DNA of 64,000 nt from Panagrolaimus kolymaensis. Taxonomy: Eukaryota; Nematoda; Chromadorea; Rhabditida; Panagrolaimidae. Shown piece after piece: positions 34,768 to 48,700 of this stretch. The notes under the pieces were generated by a model. That model saw nothing but the letters and a program-made list of their open reading frames with translations. It had not been told where the DNA came from and did no database searches. How positions within the stretch are numbered: the first letter of the stretch is position 1; each line of letters begins with the position of its first letter. The stretch spans positions 1,240,001 to 1,304,000 of the forward strand of contig JAJQJQ010000004.1 of assembly GCA_028622995.1 (NCBI GenBank), read 5' to 3'. The position numbers and the translations under genes are program-made.

Positions 34768-37700
34768 ATGACTAACGAGGAAGAAAGAATAAAAAAAAGA
34801 AATAACAATTTTTTTCAAGCTTTGAGAAGAAGATTGGCTGAACCGGCTCATATCACAAAAAGTATACCACCACCACCATTTTTTTTTACTTTTACATTCA
34901 TTAGTCACAGTTTGGAGATCTTAGAAAAAGAAGAAGAAAAAAATTTTAGGTTAAAAACCAGTGCCAAAAAAGGGATGGTTGAAGGGGTCAGTCTAATTCG
35001 CGGCGCGGCGCATCAAACGGCGCGGCGGACTATTTCGCGGCGCGGCGGACTATTTCGCGGCGCGGCGGACTATTTTACGGCGCGGCGGATGGATTTTTTG
35101 GAAAATTAAATTTTTGACAGTATTTTTTTTGTTGATTTTTTATTTTTTCACCGATTTTGAGTTAGAAAAATTTTTAAAATTTTTTTTAACAACCATTTAA
35201 AGAATATTACCATACAATTGATAATAGATATGTTTCTATCATCATCTTACAATCATTTTTAATTCATTCTTTACATGTTTTTGAAAAAGCAAAAAAATTA
35301 ATGGCAAAATTTCTTAACAATTATTACCAATTGTATGGTAATATTCTTTAAATGGTTGTTAAAAAAAATTTTAAAAATTTTTCTAACTCAAAATCGGTGA
35401 AAAAATAAAAAATCAACAAAAAAAATACTGTCAAAAATTTAATTTTCCAAAAAATCCATCCGCCGCGCCGTAAAATAGTCCGCCGCGCCGCGAAATAGTC
35501 CGCCGCGCCGCGAAATAGTCCGCCGCGCCGTTTGATGCGCCGCGCCGCGAATTAGACTGACCCTGGTTGAAGAAAGAAAAAGAAAAGGATGAAAAAGGAA
35601 TTTGGTAAATAAGCAAGCTAGGCTACTGCTACTATCATTCCATTACTTTTACTTACTTTGAAGAAGGAAAAAAAGTAGACGATGAAAAGACAAAGAAAAA
35701 AGACAAGCAAATAACAAAAGAAAAAATGCGCTTTTCTTCTATAATGCCTCCTATCATCAACAACAACTATGACACCAACCAAAACTAACCAACCAAGAAA
35801 AAAGAAAGAATTCTATAATAAAAAAAACTAAGAAACTGCATTCACATCAAAAAAAATAAAAGCAAGCGAAGGAGAAACAATAAGAAGGAGAGAAAAAAAT
35901 AGTGGGATCCTGAATTATGCCTTTTCATTCTTTTCATTGATTATTTTTTTGTAATAAAAACATTATAAAAGTTTTTTAAGACCCGTAAAGGAAAAAACAT
36001 TAAACCCCATAAACATCAACATCATAGGTTTCTTACACTTCTTCATTGCTGTGTTCAGAGGTTTTGTGAGAACGTCAAAAAATTGATTAAATAAATGATG
36101 AATGTCAAAAATGATTTTATTACATTTTTATAATTAAAATAATAATGATTTAAACAACTCCTTTTTTTGATTAAAAAGGAAACATAAACTTTAAGAAAAA
36201 TCGAAAATAAAAAAGGGAAATTAAATAATGAATTATGTCAGGCGTTAAACTTCCTTTAATAAAAAACAGTTAGTTTTTCTTAATTTGGTCTTAAAAGTTT
36301 AATGGTTCAAGGCGTGTCTTTTTTTGTTGTTGTAAGGCTATTTAAATTTTGTTTTTGGTAGTTTTAAAAAGTTTTGCGATTAAGAAAGAAAAGCAGTACA
36401 GTAAACCACATATTTTAAATGATGAATAATTGAGTTACAAAAGTCATAGAGTGGTAAAACATGAGGGTTTTCAGTAAGATAAAAAATCAAGTAAATAAAT
36501 TTTAAACAATTTTTAAATGGTTGCTTCAACGATTCTTTTAGAAGCAACTATTACACCAAAACGGTTGTAAGCAATTCTGTCTGCAAAGGTAAAAATTCAA
36601 AAGTAAATGCTAGCAAGTAAAAGGCGCAATTAAAATTAAACAAAAAAATCTTCACCAAAAATAAAACTAATGTTTTTTTTGCGCATGTTTGCGTCATTTT
36701 TAAATCAACCCAAATCATGTCATGCAAAGACAAGTAAAAGGGCAAAAATTACCTAAGACTAATGTTCACTTGCGTGTATTAAATTATAAAAACTTAATAT
36801 TAAAAAAAACTTTTATTACGGAGAACATTGAATGTGTTTTTTTTTTTGAAGAAAATAAAAAACAGCAACAACCTTTTCTTCCACTCCGGATGGAAAAGGA
36901 TGAGATGAGCAACATCAGCAACAACAAGTAGCAAAAAAGTTTGGACTAAAGCGGAAATGAAAAAAAGAAAGAAAAAAAACATTTAAAAAAACAACAAAGA
37001 ATTTTGACATAATTTTTTCGAAAATTGCCTTTATATAAAAAATGGTGCTAAAAAATAAATAAATAAAAGTATGAAATAGTATTTAGGGAAAAGAAATGTG
37101 AGGGGAAGAGAGGGAGGATAAGCTCAACTCAAATAAATACATATCCTGATACAAATTTATAGACATCGACATACGAGAATTGAAACTATGAAGAAGAAAA
37201 AAAAGTGTGGGTTGGGTGAAGTAAACGCACATTGAACTTTTCTACTCATTTTTTATATTTAGATATAAAAATTATTATTCATCACATTAATGCCCTTAAG
37301 CAATTAAATAAAGTAAAAAGTTAGTAGTATGCAATTTTTAGCCTTTTTCTTTTTTGCATCTGGAATCTTCACAGACTTCTTTTTTTCTTTTTGTTATTTC
37401 ACATGGAAAAAAAGTTTTTGAATCGCCTAAAGGCAATCATAAAAAAAGATAAATATTATAAATCTTGGTGGTAAAAATAAAAAATTTGTTGTTGCTTTTT
37501 TATTTTCAAGCCGCAAGAAAATAAAAAAAAAAAAAAATTTGCAATCGATGATTGGACGATAATGATCGCATTTCGTTTTTGTTTGTCTGCGCTTTTTTTT
37601 TTGTTTCCGCTCAAAGCCGCCGACCTAAAGATAGATTAATCAAGAAAAGAATAGAAGTTTTTTTTATTCACCATAAAAACAGGTGGAAAATGATTCAACC

Positions 37701-39091
37701 ACCAACAAAAAAAATGAAAATAAACGATGATGGTAATAATAGGATTGTCGAAAAAATTTGGTAGAGAATTAAAAAACGAAAACACTCAACAATGAATTTA
37801 AAAAAACCTGTGTAATTACAAAGAACGCAGTTCAAATAAAGTTCAAACACAAGGAGTTACTACTACAGATGGATTCGTATGCTACTTTTAATCAAATTAA
37901 TTTGGAACAAGAATAATGAAGAAATTTTTAGAGGAAGGAAAAAAAATTAACGCTTATCTCAAAGCCAAAAAATGTGAGGTTTATAATTTCCACTTCGATA
38001 TATGATTTAAAGTACATTTTTTGAGAGGCGAAAGATTTTTCCATTTTTGTAAGCTCATTATAAATTTATATAACTAAAAGGAAAAAAAACTGAAGCAACA
38101 GCAAAGTTGTTTGTAACGCTGCCAAAAAAAAATATGCAATAAATATAATTCATGATTCTTTTGTTTGAATTTTCATATCTTTGATCGTTTAACTATTGAC
38201 AATCAACAAACAAAAAAAGAATAATATTTAACAAAAAACTTTGCATAATCGGACAATAAATTCTCAAAATTTACGCGAAAAAAAAAGAGTTTAATAATCT
38301 ATTTCATATAAGGTCAGTTAGTAAGCGTCATATATATTTTTGCCCATTTGAAAATCACAGATTACTAAATAACAAAAAAAGAACCACATAGAGCAGAATA
38401 ACAGGAAATAAAAACACACATTTATTTTATTTTTGTTGCTGATTTTTGTATTTTGAGAACTCCAAATTTTTTAGTTATAAATATTTCAAAAAATAGTTCA
38501 ACTAAAGAAATAACCTTTAAAATATTTTTAAAATTATCCTCTAGTGGCCAATTTAAGAAGAGAGCGGCTCATCCTATTTTTTTTTATTTTTGTTATTAGA
38601 TCTCATGATTTAAATACAGTAAAGTAATATCGAAAACTCAAGCGAAAAAAAAAATTATAGAGAAAACAAAAAACACGTTTTTTCAATTTTCAACAAGCAA
38701 GGTTTTTAAACTTTTATTTAAAAAAAAGCAACCTTTTTGCAAAAAAAATAAAAATAAAATGAATGACGCCAATGCAGCTATTATTTTCTTTGTAACGGAA
38801 ACTGACAGCTTATTTATAAAAAAAAACTACTGAAGAAAAAATATGAAAAATAAAGTAAACAGCAGAAGAAAGAAAAAAATAAAAAGATGGAACATATGTT
38901 TCTTTTTTTGTGATTAATAATTATTAAAACTTGAACACGTTCATTTCAGCAACTATTCCTGTTTCTGTTCCTATAAGAATTGCTTCCAAACTAAAGAGGT
39001 GGGTATAATAAAGAATTAAATAGCTTTATTCTGTTAAAATGAAAGCAAAAATAACAAAATTCTTTTACTTTTCAGTTTCACTCATGTGTAA
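34768..39091 (+). CDS. Possible small gene spanning the foldback element
   Basis: Three candidate exons agree in phase: 34768-34861 (31 codons ending in phase 1, reading MTNEEERIKKRNNNFFQALR and onward to PAHITK), 38950-38998 (after TTTCAG, reading TIPVSVPIRIASKLK, then GTGGGT), and 39076-39091 (after TTTTCAG, reading SFTHV and stop). The last intron is 77 nt, typical here; the first is about 4.1 kb and contains the palindrome. The product would be 52 residues, basic, without a signal peptide or known motif. Phase agreement over three exons could still be chance, and intermediate exons may be missing. Confidence 0.3.
34976..34984. repeat. Target-site duplication, left copy
   Basis: TGGTTGAAG directly abuts the left end of the foldback element and is repeated exactly at 35564-35572. 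Confidence 0.8.
34985..35563. mobile_element. Foldback (long terminal inverted repeat) element with 9-bp target duplication
   Basis: Two arms of 236 bp each (34985-35220 and 35328-35563) are inverted copies with no mismatch that I could find, around a 107-bp A/T-rich loop. Each arm begins GGGTCAGTCTAATTCG, followed by GC-rich 20-bp tandem units (three in 35021-35080, core CGCGGCGCGGCGGACTATTT), sharply different from the A/T-rich surroundings. The element is flanked by exact 9-bp copies of TGGTTGAAG. Long inverted termini with 9-bp duplications are typical of Mutator-like and Foldback elements. There is no coding capacity, so it is non-autonomous. Identity of the arms indicates a recent insertion or recent conversion. 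Confidence 0.85.
35564..35572. repeat. Target-site duplication, right copy
   Basis: TGGTTGAAG, identical to 34976-34984, immediately follows the right arm. Confidence 0.8.
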
Positions 39092-39704
39092 AAAACATTT
39101 CCTCTTTTTTTCACACCAACCAAAGAAGGTAGGTAGGTAGATGCCTTTTGTATTTTACAGACGCAAATTCTTAAAATCTTTATGAAGTTTTTCTTTCTTT
39201 CTTTGACGCCATTTGTAATTTTTTTTTATTATTATTTATAAAAATGTATTTTCAAATTTTGATTTTACACAAAAATAAAAATAAAGATAAAACAAAGCTA
39301 TAAAAAGTATGTATGTAATTTAAAAAAGCGCAGAAATAAACGACTGGGCTAGCCGGGTTACAAAAATATTGGTAAACATACAAAAAAATTTTAATTTCAT
39401 AAAAAGACAGAAAAAAATAGGCAAAAGTTTTATTCCATCAAAGGCGAAAAAAAAGAAAAAGTAGTTTTAGTATAAATAAATAAAAAAGGGACGGCATAGA
39501 AAAAAATAAAACAAAGAACCTTTAAAAGAAAAGCTAAACGAGTGGTTGGTTGATTGTGGTACTGATTGTTCAGGAGAAATGGCATAAATTGAATAAGAAG
39601 AAAGGAGAAACGACGACGACTTTAGCATCGATGAGTATAAGAATCATCAAATACCGACATTGCCGCTTCCTCGTTTTTTCAAAACAACAAAGCATTTCTT
39701 TTTT

Positions 39705-42700
39705 TTATTCTTCCTTCTTGGCTGGTGGTGCTACTAAAGCTTGCTTCAAAAATGGTAATTTTTCACCAACACTAAAAATAATAAATAGGTTTATTTTATT
39801 GTGTGCTTTTGTAATCAAGTTAACTTACGTATGATGAAGTTTATCAACATTTTCTTTAGCAAGATTTAAATAATTATCAATGGGTTCTTTATTAATTTCA
39901 TATACCTTTGGAATTGTGAAAACTCCAATGACAACTAAAAAATCATAAACACTCATTAGTATTATTTTAAAGAAATTAAAGGCATGCAGAAACTTACAAA
40001 GGATAATTAATGCAAATCCGCTAAACCAAGCGCCAATGTAAGTCAAAGACTAAAAAAGGGAAGAAAATTAATTAAAAAATTTGAAATTTGATCATCAAAA
40101 AGGGGCTTACGTAAAGGAGGAAAAAGAATTTGACGGAATCAACAACATTTTCAACCAAAAAGAGTCTTCGAAGTTGTAATCTAAAAATAAATTTTTTTTA
40201 TAATTGCAACCATTTTGCAAAAAATAAAAAAAAGCTTACGCAATGCTTCGAGCATTTTCAACAAGTACATCAACTTGAGCATGAATTTTTTCTTGTGGAA
40301 CATCAAGTTCTTTTTCTAATAAAGGTTGGAAGGGATTTTTATCATCAGTTTTCTTAAATTTAGCTTCAGCAATTTTGAAAAGGCGGAAGCCAAGAGTTGC
40401 AACAAGAACAGCGATGGCGCTGTATGCAACGAGTGAAATTAGGCTGAATTTGCAAAGAAGGAGTAAGGTAACAAAGATGGCGCCAAGAGTAATTCCACTT
40501 TTCTTTGGATCTCTCCAATAGATAATGTCGAGTACTAAAAAAAGATATATATATAAATTATTAATTCATGTTTGGAAAATATCAAAAAAAGATTATAAAA
40601 TTGAATTAAACCTTGTTCATGGTTACGTTTGACTAATTTTTGCCGCTTTTTTGATATCATCATCAAATATATCGAAATTTTGTTTTTCTAACATTAAATA
40701 AATGTGTGAAAAAAAAGCAAGATGCTGATCGATAACACAAGCACTTTTAACAAACATTGACTCATTTTTTTTCCCACTCTTTGATTGCAGGCATTCAAGC
40801 ATTGAAAAATGAAATCAACGATTGGTTCCTCTTCCTATGCTGCTATTTTTTTCACCCAAATACTTTTTGTGTTTTTGTTGATGCACATATTTTTCGCACA
40901 TTTCAATATATTTTTTTCGCTGTTCAAAAAACAACAGTGGTAAGCAAGCAAATAACCTTTTCGTCAACAACCGCAGCATCGACTTTTTACTAAGCGGTCA
41001 ATGAATTCCTCTTCTTCCCTTCTTTGCATATAGTTAGAGTTTAATCGATTTATAAAAAAAAATCATTTTGCGACTTTAAAACTAAATCCTGTCAAAAAGG
41101 TCGGTTTTTATAGCGGTGATGATGATGACATTTTTGTCGTCTCAAAAACTATTGTAAAATAACCATAGTGCTGTGTCTCGTAAAAAAGAGCAACATAAAA
41201 AATTGGTTTTCAAGGGCATTTTTTGTCAAAAGCGTCTCGCAAAAAAAAAAAAAAAATAAGAAAGAAATTGATCGAGCAAATAAGGCAAAAACCATTCTAT
41301 CTGTACCTTTTCCAACCAAATCGTCAGCGGGTACCCATTCTGCATGGCGTTTAAATGAACGCCGTGTAGTAGTATTTTTAGCCATTCTTTTTCTTTATTA
41401 AATATTAAATTAAAAGACAGCAATTTTTTTTCTGCTTCAACTGATCAAATGTAAAATCAACACAAACAAATGAACGTTGAAATTGATCAGTGAGTGATGA
41501 TGAGAGATATATCCTCACAAGCTCTTGAAAATAAAAAAATGGGAATTCAAACAGTTTTTTCCGAAAGCAAGCTGGGCTGCTGATGGTTGGTATGTGCAAT
41601 GTTCAACCGATTGAAAATACGACAACAACGACGCTAGTGATGGAGCAACAAGGCAAAGCAAAAGGCAAGAGTGGTCTTTTTTTTGCTGTACACGGGAATA
41701 TAAAAAAAAAAAACAGCGCTGACACGTTGCGCGTTTAATACAAATAGGAGGCGGTCCAATAAATATATAGATAGTTTTATATTGGCGAGCTGCATTGATT
41801 GACGGCACCCCACATCTCTCCCTTTATTGATGATGCTGTCATATCAAAATGCTCCAATCTGTTCTGCCATTAAAAATCTTTATTTTTTGTTGTTGTGTTT
41901 TTTTTATTCTATCTCTTTCTCGCTGATAAAAAAAATGACAATCTTTACCCATTCAAAAAGGAGAAAGAAAAAGAAACAATTGAACGCTTTTTGACAGTTT
42001 TTTAGGATAGTCAAAGAGGTAAACAAAAAATTATTATTGTCACCATCTTCCGTTTTTATAGTAAAAAAGAAACTTTGATCTAATAATAGAAGCCTAAAAA
42101 GGTATAATACTTACTTGGTTTTTTATCTTTCAAGAAATGCCTTGTATAATCACCAACAGTATAAACCGAAACACCAAGAGAAAATATGAATGCAACATTA
42201 ACAAAAAATTTATAGCTTAATCTTGATAATAATGCTATCAAAGCATAAATTCCGCGTCCAAGAGCTCCAAATTTGCTCATCTTTTGAGGTATTATTATTA
42301 TAACAGAAGAGGTAAACAAAAAGTTTTTGCAATGGGAAGGAGATAGAAAAAAAGAAAGCTTTGTATAACACCGACTGCTTGTGAAGAAGATTTCTTGCTT
42401 ACTTCCAAAATCTAAAAAAAAGATTCAAAAGAATGAACAATGAATGTCATCAAAAAAACAACAACGCAAGTCAGCTGAATCTTCACGGTAGAAGAAGATG
42501 GAAAAAGCGAGTAAACAAACAAGAAAAAACCTCTTCAAGTTAAAAAATAAGAAAAGATAAAGTACGCAAAAAAAATAACGAAGAATTTTTTAGCGGATGT
42601 AACAACATTATATCGAATTTTTTTTTCTTGTCAAATAAACGCCTTTCTTGAAGAAAGACAAGGGCAAAGCAAAAAAGGAGGAAGGATGAAAAAAAATGGA

Positions 42701-45700
42701 ATGGATTTGTGCCAAAAAAGCAAATTTTAACAAGCTGCTGCTGTTGTTGTTGCAATATGAAGATGAAAAACAACACACAGCGGGTCATTGATTTACAAGT
42801 TTTTCAGTTTTTCTTTCTTGTAAAAATATTAAGAAATATATTCACCAATAAACACACGAAGTAAACACATATCAAGTGTTAATCATGGGCAGTGTTGGAG
42901 TTTAATGATAAAAAATAAAATAAAATTACAGTCAAAAAACTGTTATTACATCATTATTTTTTATTCGATGTAACTTTGAATTATTGTTGACACGAAAAAA
43001 TAACAAATTTCTAAGCGCATAAAAAAATTGAATTAGAAAAGTAAAAGTTGTCCTGCCTCCTTCTTCACACGTACTCTCTCCAAAGCTTTTTTTTAATATT
43101 CATCATCATAATTCAGGATTGCATGCATCCAATTTCATTTGGAGAGCAAAAAAAGGAAAACAACAAAAATACAACTTTAAAAATGCGAGTAAGTAAGTGA
43201 ATGAATGAGAAGAGTACATACCATTTTCACTACTACTACATTTTTTGATAGTAGTAATAGCAGTGCCTAAAAATGGATCCATCCTAGAAAAACGCGCGTA
43301 AAAAAAGAAAATGAAAAAAGGCAAAACAAAAAATTGTTGTTTGTCCGAAGAAAAAGAAAAACCGGAATAACTGCTCTTTCTTTCCTTTTCAACCCTCAAA
43401 AATGGTTAGTCAGTCATGTGGTTGGCCATTTTTAAGACATAATATATTCATTCTCTTTTTCCTTTAGGCGGGTTAAAAGCTAAAAAAGGACATTGTCCAA
43501 TATCATCGAGAGAGAAACAAGAAGTGCATTGGGTAGTAATAGTAGTAATGGCACATAGCTTTTTTTAGGAAAAAAAGAAAAGCCAAATAACTAGCAGGGT
43601 GGTCGAATAGATGAGAAGAAGAAAAGAAAAGAGAGAAAGTGAAGGTTTTGTGCCAAAATAGCTTCTTTTTTCTTGCTTGTGGTGGTAGTTGGTAGTGTGG
43701 AAGGAGAGGAGCGCTGCTTTCGGCGACGATGGCGCAGAGGAAGAAATAAGTCACGAGTCCTCTTTTCTCCATCCTCTCCCTTTTTTTTACTTACTATATT
43801 TTGCCGCAAAACAGTCACACAATTGATGCAGAAAAAAATAAAAGACAAAATAGCAACAAACATAAAATTTGCGGGAAAACAGCACCAACAATTGCAAAAG
43901 TTGTGAGGAGAAAGATGAGGAAAACTATTGTTTCAAACATACATAAATTTTTTTTGCCTTCTTTCGTCTTCCAGACTTAAAGTCTTTTTTTTTCTTCTTC
44001 TTATTCTTCTGCTCATTCCATTGGTGAAATAAAAGAAGACGATTTCCTCATCTTTTGCAAAAAGATGACCATCCATAATGAAGAGGATATTGAAAAAAAC
44101 TAATGAAAATGTAAAATATTCTCAGAGGAGGATAAGCTTTTTTTTTGACTCTATTTCGCGCAAAATTTTGAACCAACCCTTAATTGCTTACGGCGCCAAA
44201 AAGTGTCGGAAGCACGAACGAATGAACCTGTGCATTAATTATTTTAAATTTCCCTTTTTTCACTCAAAAATGTAACCACGACAACAAAATTCATTGAATC
44301 GTAATAAATTTTTTGTAAATGTAAAAATTTTCAAAACCAACCTCGATGGTCAACATGATTATTATTAAGCCATGGTTCCACATCAGAATGATGCTTCAAG
44401 ATAGGTTTAAGACCAGAAGTATCATCAGGGGATTTTTCATAATCTGAATAAGCATTCGATAAAAGCACGCAAAGATTTTATTTAAAAAAACTTACGATGA
44501 ACTGGAGCTGGTCCAAGATCGATTGCTGGTGGTTTTACATCTTCATCATCCAAATCTTTTGGTGGAGTTGGAGGTCTTGGAGGAATTTGATGGAAGTTGG
44601 ATGATGCAGAGACCGGCTCAAAATCATCATCAGCTGGAGCGCTTGGAGCTTGATCATGTGGTGGAGAATCAAGTCGTTGTTTTTCATTATGGGTTGGAAT
44701 AGTTAAAGGTCCACGACGATCAAAGGTTTGTTCATTGGGGGAAGTTTCACGCATGCCATGAGTGGAATCACTTGCAGGCATATTGGGTTCAGGTTCATTG
44801 TAAGATTCGCCAACAAGATTTCCAACGGTATCTCGTTCGCTATCAGGTGAATTATGTTCTTCGTGTTCAGGAACGGGTGGAACTGCAACTTCTGCTGGAT
44901 CGGGTGTATGAAGGCGTTCTAAAATAGCATCGACTTCATCATGGGTATCATTAACAGCGGCATGAATATTTTCTTCTAAAAAATAAAAAATTTAAATTAA
45001 TACTTATATTTTAAAAATAAAGTAAAGCATACCAATGCTTTTTCGATCTTCTTGATCAGGCGAATAACGAGCTGGATGATTTTTTTGGTAATCATCTTCA
45101 TCCAAACCTCTATGAGCTGGAGCTCGAGCTGGTGAAGGTTCATCAGGGAATTGAGGGCTATCATTAAATCTGCGATGATCAATTTCAGGGGATTTACGTT
45201 GTTGTTCATCAAAATCGTGATGTTGATGATGAATGGGTGAATCAAATAAATGAACATTAGGTGGTTCAGGATCAGTATTAATTTGGGTTTCATTATATGT
45301 TTGTTGTTCATGATGATATGGGTGTGGATGAGCCACGGGTTCATCCGAATCAAAATCAATTAACATTTCTTCTTTATTATGTCCCAAAATGTTATGTTGA
45401 TGATTATCACCATGGATTTCAACCATGGGATCAGCAGGTTCATTAAAATAATCATTTTCATAATGACGAGTTTCAGGAGTCATTGAATGATGATGTTGTT
45501 GTTCCTCATGAGAATAAATATTATGTTGAGTATGAGCTTCAGGGTTTATAGCTGAAGCAGCATGATGTTCGGGTGAAATATTATGTGGAGAATCGTGTGA
45601 CATTGCCTTAAAAACAAAAAATAATGGAATGAGTTTAAAAAAAATATTTTATGGGTATTTTTAGTAGCTTCTTTTTTTAAAGAAAAAGAAAAGTTTTGCT

Positions 45701-48700
45701 AATATTAAAGGGCAAAAATATTTTATTTTTTTTCACGCTGTTGAAAAACATCAGAATAAAAATAGTTTCGAAATTGAGAGAGAAAGAAAAAAAGGACACG
45801 ACAGTCAGCTTGCGCGCAAATAATAAACAAACACAAACATGTGAAGTTTTTTTTCACTATCGAATGTTGTTTTCATTCACAGGAACGACAATGTCAAAAA
45901 AAATTTATTCCCTTATTTTTCTCTTGAATTTTTGTGCGTCGAAAATTAAAAAAAGTATCCACTACCAGCCAGCTGGTTGATGGAAAAGGGTAAAAAAGTT
46001 AGGAAAAAATTATTCACGAAAAAAAATGGAGGCGAACAAATACATATATTAGTCAACAGGAAAAACTAACTAGTCACTGTCAGTCAGCAGCCGAGAAACA
46101 AAAAACTACTGCTGTATTTTTTATTTATGTTTAACAAAAAAAAGGAAGCAAGTAAAAAAATTGCAGCTGCCCAAAGTAATAATGAAATTTGTTGGTCGTC
46201 AATGTACATAAATAAAAAAACAAACAAATCAATGATAGTTTAATCAATTTTTTTTATGATGGAGGAAAACAATTTTTTTACTCCTTGATGCTCACATAAA
46301 AATAATATCAATTTTTGAACTTTTAAAAACAAGTTTCTTAAGATTTTTCATTTCAAAAAAGAAAAGTGAGAAATGCAGAAAATAACTCAAAAAATAGTTT
46401 TAAAATAAAAAAAACTAAAATAGTCAATTTTCATTAGTTAGAAAAAAAATGGTTATATAAGAAAAAATAAATGCAAGTGACAGAGATAGAGTGTTCGGTT
46501 TATTTTTTCTTCATTTCATCCTTCTCATCTTGCAAACAGCAATAGATTTTGCGACAACTCCACCAGCAGCAATGGAAAAAAGCCTCAAGAAAACATTACA
46601 CACACAACAATCGTTGGACTAAAATAAAAATAAAAAAAACAAAAAAAAATTTAGTGAGTTAAAACAAAAACGCCATCGCTGAAATAAAAGAAGAAGAATA
46701 CAACTCAAATTTCATGCAAGTCTTGAAAAAAAAAGTTAGTAAGCGAGCAGCAATAAGTCATTAGAGTTAATGAATGAGAACGCCTACAGTTTTGTGAGAA
46801 TTGAGACCGATATGAGAAGAACGAAGAAAAAAGTGACAAACTTTTTTGAATTAAACTAGAACTTCGAAAAAATAGAACATAAAAAAGTTTGTTGTCCAAC
46901 AGAAAATTTAGTTATTATATTTTTTTTGTTATTATGAGTCTCGCTGATAGCGATTCGCGATGATAAATATTTTTCATGCAAGACTTCAAAGAAAATACAT
47001 AAAACCGAAAACCATAAATACCAAAAATTTCATGTTCCATGTTGGAAAATTTTCTAAGGCAAGCAGCAATATAACAAAGATTTTTTTCTTTTTTTCTTCG
47101 CTTGCTACTAAGGTGACGGAAAAGAAAAAAAGAAGGGATGAAAATTGAATGCAATGAAGCAAACGAACAAGCTTGTTGGTTATGTTGCGCACAGCCGCCG
47201 ACAACAGCACAAAGCTTGCTTTTCTTGCTCGAAGCTAGACGTAATTTTTTTCTGTAGCAGCGGCAAAGAAGAGCTTTTCTTTTTCCATTTTTGGAATAAA
47301 AACGAAATTCTACGCCCCCAACCAACAACAACACCATTTATTGAACGGCCATTGGCTTCGTCGTTCTTTCTTTAACTGGAAGAAAACGAGAATGATGCTT
47401 TCTTTCTTTTTTTATAAAGACCACAAAAATGGACATGTAATAGAAAAGAGAAAAAATTGAAATGAGGAAGATAGTAGTCGGCAACTAATTCATTGCTTTA
47501 AGGCAAAATGAAATTGAAAAATAAAAAAGATGCGTGGCAGAAATTGTAGGGACCAATGTATTAATGTTTCAAAGAATTTTTATCTCCATCTTTTCTCTTC
47601 TTCTTCTTACGCCACATTTATTATTATAATATGAAAAAGAACACATATTTTTGGCAAAGAAATAAAAGGAGGTGATGTTGCTGCTGCATCGATTGTGGTA
47701 GTATGGAATGGCGGCAGCAAGGGTTGCTGCGTCAAAAAAAAAAAACGACGTGTGCCTCAAGTATGAAATATAAAAGAAAGAAAAAAGAAAAGTGTCAAAA
47801 TGGGCCATACAAGGTCATTCATAATTGTCATATGAAAAAAGAAAAACACATGTACAAAAAAGAAAAATTCTTCGATAAAAATAGAAACTAACAACTGAAT
47901 TTTGTTAAAGACAACGTTTAAAGGATATGGAAAAATATAAGTGTTCTTCAATACTCAAAAAAAGAGTTTCATTGTTGCTTATTTATGTTTGTAAAAATTT
48001 GATACAAAAGCATGCCTCTAAATTTTTGCGAAACCCTACTATTCTAATCTTTTTGACAAACTTTTAATTTTCACTATAAAATTTCCAACTGATACTCAAA
48101 TTTTTTGTTTGCTCAAGTTAAATGAAAAAATGAAAATTCAAAAGCTAATGTTTACATTGAAGAAACTATAAACCAACAATTAAAATTTCGTATTTTTGGC
48201 AATTTTGCCATCCATTTTAAGAGAGAGTCTACCAAATTTTTTAAAGATTTTAGAATGAAGCGGTCCAAAATTTTTTTTATTTTTTATTTTTCTTTACCAA
48301 ACGTTTATTTATGGTGTAAAAAAATTATTGGCGTCAAAATTTTCCTCAAAAGATAAGCTGATATGCAAATTTTCCGCTATCGAAGTTTAAGGCATCCTCA
48401 ACGTTCAAAAATTCGGCTAAATTCACCCATGAAGTATAAAAATTTGATTTTTATCCATTATTATGCAGTCGAATATGGGCTTTCGAATGGCATATACCAT
48501 ATATTTAGATATCCTATGAAAATGAGTTGAAATTTGCATATTAATACTTAAAATTGATGCCATTTTTGTTTCGGAACTCATGGCGACCCTAAGAAAAATA
48601 CCATATAATCCCCAGAATCTCCTCTATCGAATTATCAAAAAAAATTTAAAAAAATTGGAACTTCGTTCGATTTCCATAGCAAAACATGTCTATGACCACA

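Larger units (their letters stand above)
33931..39704. other. 5.8-kb gene-poor region
   Basis: A-rich low-complexity DNA with long poly(A) and poly(T) runs. The only structured items I find are the foldback element at 34985-35563 and a possible three-exon 52-residue gene (34768-39091) described separately. The rest shows no coding or RNA signal. Confidence 0.5.

Noticed and set aside
34768..35109. 113-codon frame running into the foldback left arm
   Set aside because: The part from about 34985 onward translates the GC-rich repeat as Arg/Gly/Ala runs; only the first 94 bases are kept as a possible exon.
46915..47337. 140-codon minus-strand frame in the ret-1 intron
   Set aside because: Composition is low complexity and no start, splice or domain evidence supports a gene.
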